Positions 7,472-13,450 of a stretch of 13,495 nt of DNA are shown one piece after another. The stretch is taken from contig CAYSLJ010000187.1 of the NCBI GenBank assembly GCA_964431735.1, forward strand, positions 1 to 13,495, given 5' to 3'. How positions within the stretch are numbered: position 1 is the first letter of the stretch; each line of letters begins with the position of its first letter. Source of the DNA: CALARM01 sp964431735 (lineage in GTDB: Bacteria > Vulcanimicrobiota > SpSt-956 > JAKJGF01). Under the pieces are notes generated by a model. The model saw only the letters and a list, made by a program, of their open reading frames with translations, made no database searches and had not been told where the DNA came from. Position numbers and translations under genes: made by a program.

Positions 7472-8035
7472 ATGAAATTTACTACCAGACAGATGGTTTT
7501 AATGTCCCTTCTTGCTGCAATTAACGGAGTCTTAGAAATTACCATAGGAAATTATTTTCATGGTCTTCAATTTTATTTTACAGGTAATGTAATGATTGGT
7601 TTTAATTGTATAGTTTATATAACGGGGAAACAGGCTGTACCTATAAGAGGAAGTATTATTATAATAGGTTTTATAAGTGCTGTTATTAAATTCCTTTTCG
7701 GGTGGAATATAAATGCCGCTTTTGCTATATTTATAGAAGCTATATTAATGGAGCTTGTTATGAATATTACAGGTTTCAATATAGCAGGAACAGTGCTGGG
7801 AGCAGTAGCTGCAAATATATGGGCTTTATGCCAGAAGCTTATAGTGGTTGGTCTCATTGGCGGAGAGGGTTTTTTTGTTGCCCTCAGAATTCTTACTGAT
7901 AAAGCATCTGTTTTTTTTAATATCGATAAAAGTTGTGTCTTTTTACTTTTCTTAATTATAATAATTTTTTATTCGCTATGGGGAGTCCTTTTCGGGGCCA
8001 TAGGATGGAAAGTCACAGGAAGATTAAGAGCTTAA
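7472..8035 (+). CDS. ECF-transporter S-component-like membrane protein under a Moco riboswitch
   Basis: This is a 187-residue, very hydrophobic protein with about six predicted membrane segments (roughly 7-27, 38-52, 58-77, 83-99, 105-127, 154-176). Size and topology fit the substrate-binding S component of energy-coupling-factor vitamin transporters. The opening RQMVLMSLLAAINGVLEITIG and the alternating Ala/Gly-rich helices resemble uncharacterised ECF-S-like proteins. No ATPase (EcfA) or EcfT gene is nearby, so it would depend on a shared energising module encoded elsewhere. The ATG at 7472 follows AAAGGAG with seven bases between; an in-frame TTG at 7394 lies inside the riboswitch and is not used. 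Riboswitch control ties its cargo or role to molybdenum/tungsten cofactor metabolism. The ECF assignment is by resemblance, not by a diagnostic motif. Confidence 0.72.
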   Translation: MKFTTRQMVLMSLLAAINGVLEITIGNYFHGLQFYFTGNVMIGFNCIVYITGKQAVPIRGSIIIIGFISAVIKFLFGWNINAAFAIFIEAILMELVMNITGFNIAGTVLGAVAANIWALCQKLIVVGLIGGEGFFVALRILTDKASVFFNIDKSCVFLLFLIIIIFYSLWGVLFGAIGWKVTGRLRA

Positions 8036-8085
8036 AATTACTTCTGTAAAGTCATCACGTACTACGTATATAAGGATGTTTTACC

Positions 8086-8118
8086 CCGCGTCACGCGTCA
8101 CGCGTCACGCGTCACGAT
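8086..8118. repeat. GC heptamer array (GCGTCAC x4) ahead of the UroD-like gene
   Basis: Four near-perfect GCGTCAC units end in CACGATATA, the start of the right arm seen in other copies, and the SD of the next gene (AAGGAG, 8120-8125) follows at once. The upstream part of the gap (8036-8085) includes GTCATCACGTACTACGTATA, more degenerate 7-base spacing. The array lies between two same-strand genes that could be one transcription unit. Confidence 0.75.
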
Positions 8119-8136
8119 ATATAAGGAGTTGTTTTT

Positions 8137-9129
8137 ATGAAAATGACAAAAAAAGAGCGAATAATTGCCGCTCTTAATAAGGAAAAAACAGACAGAATTC
8201 CTGCAAGTTTCTGGAGACATTTCTACGAATATGAAACAGATGCAGAAAGTCTGGCCCGTATAATGGTAGATTATCAGAAACAAATGGACTGGGATTTTAT
8301 CAAGGTAAATTTCAGAGAAAGCTATCATGATGAAGTATGGGGAACGAAATATGAATTTTACAGGGATGGTGTGACAAAGCCGAAGCAATTATATTATCCT
8401 GTAAAAACAACGGATGATTATAATCATATAACGGTTATTGACCCTCTCGACAGTCCTGTTCTCAGAGAACAGCTTGATGCTATGCATCTTATTAATAAAT
8501 CTATGGGCAGGGAATTGTTTTTTGTAATGACTGTTTTTACTCCCTTTGCCGTTATTTTAAAGCTCGTAAAGAATATTGACGTTTTAATGGATCATGTAAA
8601 GAATCATAAGGATATTATTCATAGAGTATTGAACAATATAACATGTACCTTTGAAAAATTTATGGAAGAAGCTCTTAACACCGGGGTTTCAGGTGTGTTT
8701 TATGCAACGCGGTACTGGGCAAGTGCTGATTATTTTACAGAGGAACAATTCAATGAATTCTGTCGTCCTTATGATATGAGATTACTCAAAATTGTAAAAG
8801 ACTGTCCTTTTAATATACTTCATGTATGTAAAAGTAATAATATGCTTCAGAAACTGGCCGATTATCCTGTTCACGGTTTTCACTGGGATTCATGTGATAA
8901 AACAAATATGTCTCTTAAAGATGGTAAGGATCTTTTGAAGGGCATTGTTATGGGAGGGATAAATCAGAGAACTACTATAGTTAAAAGTTCTTCCACTGAT
9001 TGTGTCAGAGAGGCAGAGCAATCTTATTCCGCTACAGGCGGAAGGGGATGGATCCTTGGAGCAGGCTGTACTTACCCCGTTTCAGCTCCTGTTGAGAATC
9101 TGAAAGCCCTGAGAGAGTGGGGGCTGTGA
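8137..9129 (+). CDS. Uroporphyrinogen decarboxylase family protein (MtaA/CmuA-like)
   Basis: The 330-residue protein begins MTKKERIIAALNKEKTDRIP, the usual start of the UroD/MtaA superfamily, and ends LGAGCTYPVSAPVENLKALREW, the usual C-terminal motif. His229 and Cys231 (HVCKSNN) with Cys311 match the His-x-Cys...Cys zinc site of MtaA/CmuA-type methyltransferases, which move methyl groups between corrinoid proteins and thiols. This makes a methyltransferase-like role likelier than heme synthesis, and no heme gene is nearby. No corrinoid protein gene is in the window. AAGGAG at 8120-8125 serves either ATG 8137 or ATG 8143; family starts favour the second. It follows the riboswitch-controlled membrane protein by 101 bases and may be read from the same transcript. 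The TGA stop lies within the repeat palindrome that follows. Confidence 0.85.
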   Translation: MKMTKKERIIAALNKEKTDRIPASFWRHFYEYETDAESLARIMVDYQKQMDWDFIKVNFRESYHDEVWGTKYEFYRDGVTKPKQLYYPVKTTDDYNHITVIDPLDSPVLREQLDAMHLINKSMGRELFFVMTVFTPFAVILKLVKNIDVLMDHVKNHKDIIHRVLNNITCTFEKFMEEALNTGVSGVFYATRYWASADYFTEEQFNEFCRPYDMRLLKIVKDCPFNILHVCKSNNMLQKLADYPVHGFHWDSCDKTNMSLKDGKDLLKGIVMGGINQRTTIVKSSSTDCVREAEQSYSATGGRGWILGAGCTYPVSAPVENLKALREWGL

Positions 9130-9198
9130 AATAGTGAGTAGTGAGTAGAAAAGTCACTTTATGACTCACTACTCACTACTCAATTCACGACTCACTAC
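9127..9198. repeat. Heptamer palindrome spanning the convergent stop codons
   Basis: Plus-strand units GTGAAAT, AGTGAGT and AGTGAGT are followed, after a short AGTCA/TGACT turn, by ACTCACT units and TTCACGA. TGAGTAGTGAGTAG on the left can pair with CTACTCACTACTCA on the right. The array supplies the TGA stop of the UroD-like gene and the TAG stop of the convergent esterase gene and fills the whole 65-base gap. It could form a hairpin in transcripts from either side, but there is no T-run. Confidence 0.8.
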
Positions 9199-9926
9199 CA
9201 GTTATAAAATTTATCCAGTACTACAGGCAACTGTTTTTTCCACCAGTATTCATGATGATCACATGGTGCAGGCCATACATCGTACCAGTGCCTTATATTT
9301 TTGGCACTTAACAGATGATGGAAATGGTCGTTATCACCTTTACATATATCATTTTCTCCGCAGAACATCCAGAGGAGAGATGAGTTGTTATACATATGGT
9401 AAAACCATGGATCTGACAGACCTGGTATATAATCTACAGGGTTATTTAAATATACGTTTGTATCATAGTAACCTTCGAGATATTGCCTTATGTCAAAGAG
9501 GCCTGACATAGAAACTGCCAGTTGAAAACAATCGGGATGTTTCAGGAATAAATTGGTTACATTATATCCTCCAAAGCTTGCTCCCATACATCCTACAAAG
9601 GGATTGTGAGTCATATTTCTCACAAACGGTACAAGTTCATTTACTATATATCCTTCATAACCATTAGCCCAGTTCATTCTGTCAGCCGGGTGTATGTCTC
9701 TGTTATACCAGCTTTCCTGATTGATTGAATCTATGGCAAAGAATTGCATGTTTCCGTTTTCAATCCAGGGAGCTGCATCTTCCTGAAGTCTGTAGTAGTC
9801 TATTTCTCCATGTTTACCGCCACAGGTAGGGAAATAAATCATAGCAGGACCCCAGCTACCTATGCGAAGCACGCCCATGTTCATGCCTACTCTGTGACTG
9901 TACCAATCGTAATATTGAACTTCCAT
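9195..9926 (-). CDS. Putative alpha/beta-hydrolase esterase (esterase D-like family)
   Basis: The 243-residue protein has the alpha/beta-hydrolase nucleophile elbow GASFGG with Ser117, a likely acid in FCGENDICKGDN (Glu191 or Asp193) and a catalytic His in CDHHEYWWKKQLP (His224/225). The fold order and the His followed by Trp-Trp, about 240 residues in all, match single-domain putative esterases (PF00756-type) that act on acyl esters or resemble mycolyltransferase/feruloyl-esterase folds. No signal peptide is seen, so it is probably cytoplasmic. GAAAGGAG precedes the start. It lies 86 bases after the four-repeat exported protein on the same strand and could be co-transcribed. The substrate cannot be inferred. 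Confidence 0.86.
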   Translation of the reverse strand: MEVQYYDWYSHRVGMNMGVLRIGSWGPAMIYFPTCGGKHGEIDYYRLQEDAAPWIENGNMQFFAIDSINQESWYNRDIHPADRMNWANGYEGYIVNELVPFVRNMTHNPFVGCMGASFGGYNVTNLFLKHPDCFQLAVSMSGLFDIRQYLEGYYDTNVYLNNPVDYIPGLSDPWFYHMYNNSSLLWMFCGENDICKGDNDHFHHLLSAKNIRHWYDVWPAPCDHHEYWWKKQLPVVLDKFYNW

Positions 9927-10012
9927 AATAATAATTTTCTCCTTTCAAAAACAATCTGGAAAATTTATCTGGTTATTATAATTTATTTTTTTTTTCAGAT
10001 CAAGGTATTTCC

Positions 10013-10762
10013 TTACATTGTAATGCCCCATTTCTTTAACATTTTTTTTACCACCGCTTTTATTTCTTCCTGTGAAATACCGGCTTCCCTCATTTCTGCA
10101 ACAGTAGATTTTAATTCCTGTCTCTGTTCCTCTGTAAGCTGGCTCATTAATTTTCTTTTTTGAGATTGATTATCCTGTCTCTGTGATGATGTAATTCCCC
10201 AGTCTTTTAACATGCTTTTAACAACGGTTCTTATTTCTTCCCATGAAGCTCCATCGTTTTTCATTGCTTCAAGAGTAAATTTTAATTCTTTTTTTTGTTC
10301 ATCTGTCAGGTTATCCATCCATGTTCTTCTTTGAGATTGGTTACTGTTCTGTAGTGTAATGCCCTGGTTTTTTATAAGCTCTTTAACAGCAGATTTGATT
10401 TCTTCCTGTGAAGCTCCGGCTCTTTTCATTTCCTCTATTTTAGCTTTTATTATCTGTTTTTGTTCATCCGTAAGGTTTCCTCGAAAATCTCTTCCAGAGG
10501 ATTGATTATTCCTGTTTTCCGGTTTAATACCCCAGCTTTTAAAAAGCTCTTTAACGGCAGATTTGATTTCTTCCTGTGAAGCTCCTGCCGATTTCATTTC
10601 CTCTACTTTAGCTTTTACTTGCTGTTTCTGTTCTTCTTTAAGACGGGAATTCATTTGACCCTGATTTAAGGTCCCCGGTATATTATCTTCACTCATAGCC
10701 GGCTTTGATAAAAATATACAGAATATTATTAATAATATATACAGAAAATATTTCTTTTTCAT
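10013..10762 (-). CDS. Exported protein with four 39-residue helical repeats
   Basis: This is a 249-residue protein I do not recognise as a named family. Residues 1-24 are a Sec signal peptide (KKKYF, hydrophobic core, PAMS before EDN). The mature part is four copies of a 39-residue unit at 41-79, 97-135, 152-190 and 209-247, each L(T/K)(D/E)EQ, then an amphipathic helix ending EMK, a G-A-S turn, then EEI(K)xxVKxxLKxWGI. Linkers are Asn/Gln/Arg-rich. Each unit looks like a helix-turn-helix hairpin. The opening LTxEQ resembles the LTxxQ motif of Spy/CpxP periplasmic proteins, but similarity elsewhere is weak. It lacks an EF-hand loop and cysteines in the repeats. The first two repeats are the closest pair, so duplication is recent there. 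GAGGAGG precedes the ATG. A divergent exported protein gene starts 326 bases away. Confidence 0.85.
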   Translation of the reverse strand: MKKKYFLYILLIIFCIFLSKPAMSEDNIPGTLNQGQMNSRLKEEQKQQVKAKVEEMKSAGASQEEIKSAVKELFKSWGIKPENRNNQSSGRDFRGNLTDEQKQIIKAKIEEMKRAGASQEEIKSAVKELIKNQGITLQNSNQSQRRTWMDNLTDEQKKELKFTLEAMKNDGASWEEIRTVVKSMLKDWGITSSQRQDNQSQKRKLMSQLTEEQRQELKSTVAEMREAGISQEEIKAVVKKMLKKWGITM

Positions 10763-10887
10763 AAAAACCTCCTCATAAAATTTATTTTATTTGGTTATAA
10801 AATCCTATTAATCTTATAATCCTGTAAATCCTGGTTCTGACATTTTAGAGATTTGTCAGTCAACCAGGTGTATTTCATAACTTATTA

Positions 10888-10910
10888 GAGTGAAAAGTGA
10901 AAAGAATAAG
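10888..10910. repeat. Short GTGAAAA heptamer run in a 326-base gap
   Basis: GAGTGAAAAGTGAAAAG gives two AGTGAAA units. The rest of the gap between the divergent exported proteins (10763-11088) is AT-rich and contains only the downstream gene's promoter; I see no small open frame or RNA in it. Confidence 0.55.
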
Positions 10911-11009
10911 ACGTTAATTACTATTTATTACTTACCCCTTCTTAATTATGGATTGTTGTGAAACTAACTATATATAATTTTCACTGATTATAGCATGAAA
11001 AATAAAAAT

Positions 11010-11038
11010 TTGCTAAATTGCAATTTTTCTGGCATAAT
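11010..11038 (+). promoter_or_regulatory. Candidate promoter of the GxW-repeat exported protein
   Basis: TTGCTA at 11010-11015, a 17-base spacer and CATAAT at 11033-11038 preceded by TGG fit a sigma70-type promoter. Transcription would begin near 11045, giving a leader of about 44 bases. Confidence 0.55.
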
Positions 11039-11088
11039 ATTTGCTTGTTCTTAAATTCGTAATAAAAATATTTTCAGGAGGTTTTTTT

Positions 11089-11763
11089 ATGAAAAAAAAT
11101 ACTTTTATAATTTTATGTGCATTCTTTCTTTATTTTATCAGTTCAGGTGTAGTTTCACAGGAAAATACCTTTAACGGTAAATGGTATACCAATGTTGGAC
11201 TCATGACTATAAAAGTGGAGGGAAGCTATACATCAGGTACTTTTGGAACCGATGCAGGTAAGTTTAACGGGATTGTTTCCGATGATGGTCAAAATCTTCA
11301 TGGAAATTGGTTTGTATCCCCATCTCTAGGCCCGGGTTTTAATGCAGGAAGGTTTACAATGCAACTTTCAGATGACGGTAATAGTTTTACAGGAAGAACA
11401 TGGCATGGTAACAATGAGGATGAGCGTAATTTGATTGCCAGAAGGGTTCTGGAAACATCGGATAATTTTTCCGGCATGTGGGATACAGACCGGGGAATTT
11501 TAATTATGACAGTACAGAATAATCAGGTTTCAGGTAATTATGAAAAAAATAGTGGAAGAATAGAAGGAACTCTGTCACAGGACGGAAACACTATTGAAGG
11601 TACCTGGTCACAGGCACCTTCATATAAAGCTCCGAAAAATTCAGGGAAATTTGTATTTTCCATCTCAGATGATTACACGGAGTTCAAGTGTAAACAATGG
11701 GAAGGTGACGCATCGGGAGATCCTGATGATACATGGAAAGGGAAGAAACTGGAAGATATTTAG
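11089..11763 (+). CDS. Exported protein with two tandem GxW beta domains
   Basis: This 224-residue protein has a Sec signal peptide (1-23, cleavage near VVS-Q) and two related domains of about 90 residues, 28-117 and 127-219. Each follows the pattern F-x-G-x-W-x-T-x-x-G, a hydrophobic strand, G-x-(Y/F)-x-x-x-x-G-(K/R)-(F/I)-x-G, then S-x-D-G-x-x-(L/I)-x-G-x-W, then G-(R/K)-F and S-D-D followed by a last W-x-G. Such glycine-tryptophan spacing is common in small secreted beta-barrel-like domains of unknown role; a binding rather than enzymatic role is likely, but no function is shown. The start at 11089 follows AGGAGG seven bases away; an upstream in-frame TTG (11041) overlaps the promoter. The TAG stop is the first triplet of a conserved repeat arm. 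Confidence 0.85.
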   Translation: MKKNTFIILCAFFLYFISSGVVSQENTFNGKWYTNVGLMTIKVEGSYTSGTFGTDAGKFNGIVSDDGQNLHGNWFVSPSLGPGFNAGRFTMQLSDDGNSFTGRTWHGNNEDERNLIARRVLETSDNFSGMWDTDRGILIMTVQNNQVSGNYEKNSGRIEGTLSQDGNTIEGTWSQAPSYKAPKNSGKFVFSISDDYTEFKCKQWEGDASGDPDDTWKGKKLEDI

Positions 11764-11836
11764 GAATTGTCAGGAAATAACTACATCTTAATTATGATTT
11801 ATATCGTGACGCGTCACGCGTCACGCGTGACGCGAG
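11761..11836. repeat. Inverted right arm plus GC heptamer array, copy 2
   Basis: 11761-11808 is the inverted copy of the arm at 8-60 and 12957-13005: on the minus strand it begins CACGATATAAAT and ends GACAATTCCTA. It adjoins CGTGACGCGTCACGCG-type heptamers (about 11805-11834) that change orientation in the middle, giving overlapping palindromes. The outermost bases TAG are the stop codon of the GxW protein gene. Confidence 0.75.
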
Positions 11837-11909
11837 GATAATAGCCGTTTTAATAATTTGCCAGGGTTATTTCTTTATAGTCCCTTGGCATGAAAAATAA
11901 TGACGAAAT

Positions 11910-12000
11910 ATCTGATATATAAAACGTGAGATGTGAATGTTGAAAAGTGAATAGAATAAGATTACTATTCACTTTTCACTACTAACATTTATAATCAGAT
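11910..12000. repeat. Hairpin element with GTGAATA/GTGAAAA core
   Basis: The outer ends ATCTGATATATAAA (11910-11923) and TTTATAATCAGAT (11988-12000) are inverted copies. Inside, TGAAAAGTGAATAG (11941-11954) and CTATTCACTTTTCA (11965-11978) form a perfect 14-bp stem around a 10-base loop. The 91-bp unit has heptamer spacing (GTGAGAT, GTGAATG, TTGAAAA, GTGAATA). No open frame or target duplication is visible. Confidence 0.7.
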
Positions 12001-12009
12001 AGGTGACAA

Positions 12010-12161
12010 CTAAGTACCGCTCCAGGTAAATAAGTATCCGATAATATATAAAAAGTGAGAAGTGAAAAGTGAGAAGTGAAAAGTGAAAATTCACTTCTCA
12101 CCTCTCACCTCTCACTAAATAATTTATAAATGGATACTAACTTATCTGCTTTTGTACTAAG
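12010..12161. repeat. Palindromic element with AAGTACC arms and GTGARAA core
   Basis: The 30-base arms at 12010-12039 and 12132-12161 are inverted copies matching at 21 of 30 positions (CTAAGTAC... and ...GTACTAAG). The centre, about 12052-12117, is GTGAGAA/GTGAAAA heptamers on one side and TTCTCAC/CTCTCAC on the other, able to form a hairpin of about 25 bp. The same arm type is found at 13217-13243 and 13418-13446. From 12162 to 12312 I see only AT-rich DNA. Confidence 0.7.
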
Positions 12162-12312
12162 GAACATAAGCTAATAGCTCTTTGAGCCTTACATAATTTT
12201 ATTCAACTATGTTAAGAAATTATAATCTTTAAAAAAAGTGTAAAATTATAGTTATTATAACATATAATAATTATATTTCTCCATAAACATGGATTTATAG
12301 AAGTTTCTTTTT

Positions 12313-12675
12313 TTAATTCCAGAAATCTAACTGTTCTTCAAAGGAATTGTTCCCCCGGGGATCATCCATTTTAAATACGACTTTACCAATTATTTTTATG
12401 TCTTTGTGTTTTTCAATAATATGGCCTTTTACAGAATAGAATATCATTTCCCCTGAAGAAAGAATTTTTAATTTTTTTATAACCGGATTTACCCAGTTTT
12501 TACATATAATTGCTACTATCTCTCCGTTCTCATATTGTTCATATTCTTTTATAAAGAGTAACATTCCGGGAGTTATGCCATATTCAATCATAGAATCTCC
12601 TATGGCGGGAATGATAAGGTCAAAATCAATATTCCATTCAGCAGGAATACTTATGGAATTACAGAGAGTTTTCAT
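12313..12675 (-). CDS. Stand-alone S24 (LexA/UmuD-like) peptidase domain protein
   Basis: At 120 residues this is only the self-processing protease domain of the LexA/CI/UmuD family. The nucleophile is Ser28 in AIGDSMIEYGITPG, and the general base is probably Lys67 in NPVIKKLKI, the position of V-K-R-L in LexA. The family's glycine-rich strand order follows (YENGEIVAII, then IIGKVVFKM). There is no N-terminal helix-turn-helix and no clear Ala-Gly or Cys-Gly cleavage site, so it is not a LexA repressor. It could be a UmuD-like accessory, a phage-repressor remnant, or a partner of an unlinked DNA-binding protein. AGGAG precedes the ATG by seven bases. A 32-bp palindrome lies 27 bases upstream. 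No umuC gene is in the window. Confidence 0.82.
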   Translation of the reverse strand: MKTLCNSISIPAEWNIDFDLIIPAIGDSMIEYGITPGMLLFIKEYEQYENGEIVAIICKNWVNPVIKKLKILSSGEMIFYSVKGHIIEKHKDIKIIGKVVFKMDDPRGNNSFEEQLDFWN

Positions 12676-12701
12676 CTGATTACTCCTGATTATGCAAAAT
12701 T

Positions 12702-12733
12702 AAAACTAGAAGATCAGAACATCTTCTAGTTTT
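12702..12733. promoter_or_regulatory. Perfect palindrome upstream of the S24 gene
   Basis: AAAACTAGAAGAT and ATCTTCTAGTTTT are perfect 13-bp inverted arms around CAGAAC. It lies between an AT-rich promoter-like stretch and the SD of the S24 gene. It may be an operator for a dimeric repressor, or a weak hairpin with a short T-run on either strand (attenuator or terminator). It is unrelated to the heptamer repeats. Confidence 0.6.
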
Positions 12734-12865
12734 TACTGTTATTATATTATAATTCTCTATATTAAAGTGTTTTCCTGCCCCTAAACTCCTTCTTACTCAA
12801 TCTATATATATTTCTTTATATATGGCTTCTTTTTCTGTGCATTACCCGTCACAGGAGCATATATG

Positions 12866-13005
12866 TATTATTTACGCTCAGGGCTGCAAGAAAAACAACT
12901 CCGGCAAATTGTTGGAACAATAAGTACCCTCCCGTCGCGCGTGACGCTTTACGCATCACGATATAAATTATAACTATGATGTAATTATTTTCAGACAGTT
13001 CCTTA
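12866..13005 (+). repeat. Composite repeat: ATTTACGCTCA box, GC heptamers, right arm copy 3
   Basis: A degenerate copy of the ATTTATGCTCA box (about 12868-12880) is followed by an AAGTACC box (12922-12928), then CCTCCCG and heptamers GTCGCGC, GTGACGC, TTTACGC and ATCACGA (about 12932-12961). Then comes the CACGATATAAAT arm to 13005. The arm is interrupted after CAGTTCCTTA by the element at 13006. Nothing recognisable lies between 12734 and 12865. Confidence 0.65.
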
Positions 13006-13214
13006 GAGCCTATCCGAAAAGTCATCAAATACCTTCCGGTGTGTGAGGCTCTTCCGAAAAATCTATAATCCTCTTGCAAAAAAACTCTTATTACAGACTG
13101 CTACGATATTACATTTGTTTAATTTATAAATTACTGTTAATACGGTATATATTTTTCTCCAGAGCCTCACCCACCGGAAGGGTGTAGAATAAATATTACT
13201 TTTCGGATAGGTTC
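13006..13214. mobile_element. MITE with IS5-like terminal repeats and TTA target duplication
   Basis: The 209-bp non-coding element has ends GAGCCTATCCGAAAAGT (13006-13022) and the inverted GAACCTATCCGAAAAGT at 13198-13214, 16 of 17 identical. A further inner inverted repeat, CTTCCGGTG-N-GTGAGGCTCT, lies on both sides. TTA occurs directly outside both ends (13003-13005 and 13215-13217). Ends and a 3-bp TNA duplication resemble IS5-family (IS1031-type) insertions, so an IS transposase encoded elsewhere probably moved it. It has no transposase; open frames across it are incidental. Joining the flanks restores ...GTTCCTTAGTACCG..., as in the intact repeat at 12161, read on the minus strand. Confidence 0.75.
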
Positions 13215-13216
13215 TT

Positions 13217-13450
13217 AGTACCGCAACAGGTAAATTGGTACCCAAAAATATGGAACACGCTCCTGTCCCTGTCCGGGCTCTGGAGGAAAAGATATGCCGT
13301 ATTAAAAGAGAGTTGTAAATTATATAGACGCAAAATATTAACAGTCTGCAAAACCAGTTTGCCACGCAACAGGATCATATTTCCGGACGAGTCCGGTCAG
13401 GGACAGGTTTTAGAAATGGGTATGAACTTATCTGGAACGGTAATTACTGA
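13217..13450. repeat. AAGTACC-type arms flanking a second insertion
   Basis: The arm GTACCGCAACAGG..GGTACCC (13218-13243) and the inverted arm GGGTATGAACTTATC..GGTAATTAC (13418-13446) belong to the same family as the arms of the 12010-12161 element. Here the heptamer core is absent, and a separate inverted-repeat unit sits between the arms. Confidence 0.55.
13262..13407. mobile_element. Second MITE-like element sharing its core with 13006-13214
   Basis: The ends CCTGTCCCTGTCCGG (13262-13276) and CCGGTCAGGGACAGG (13393-13407) are inverted copies with one mismatch. Between them, 13275-13346 read on the minus strand resembles 13092-13165 of the neighbouring MITE: CAGACTG, an AT-rich stretch, TTAATACGG(C/T)ATAT and CTCCAGAGCC in order. 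The two elements therefore share a core but have different terminal repeats. No clear target duplication is seen. It is non-coding. Confidence 0.5.

Noticed and set aside
8086..8118. CRISPR array
   Set aside because: The period is only 7 bases with no spacers and no cas genes, so these are tandem heptamers.
9161..9511. 116-codon plus-strand open frame after the UroD-like gene
   Set aside because: It is antisense to the esterase gene, begins in the repeat palindrome and has no protein motif.
12313..12675. LexA repressor
   Set aside because: Only the S24 protease domain is present; there is no helix-turn-helix or clear self-cleavage site.
13063..13365. Minus-strand open frames across the right-end repeats
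   Set aside because: They run through MITE ends, a target duplication and repeat arms, with no SD or domain. They are incidental.
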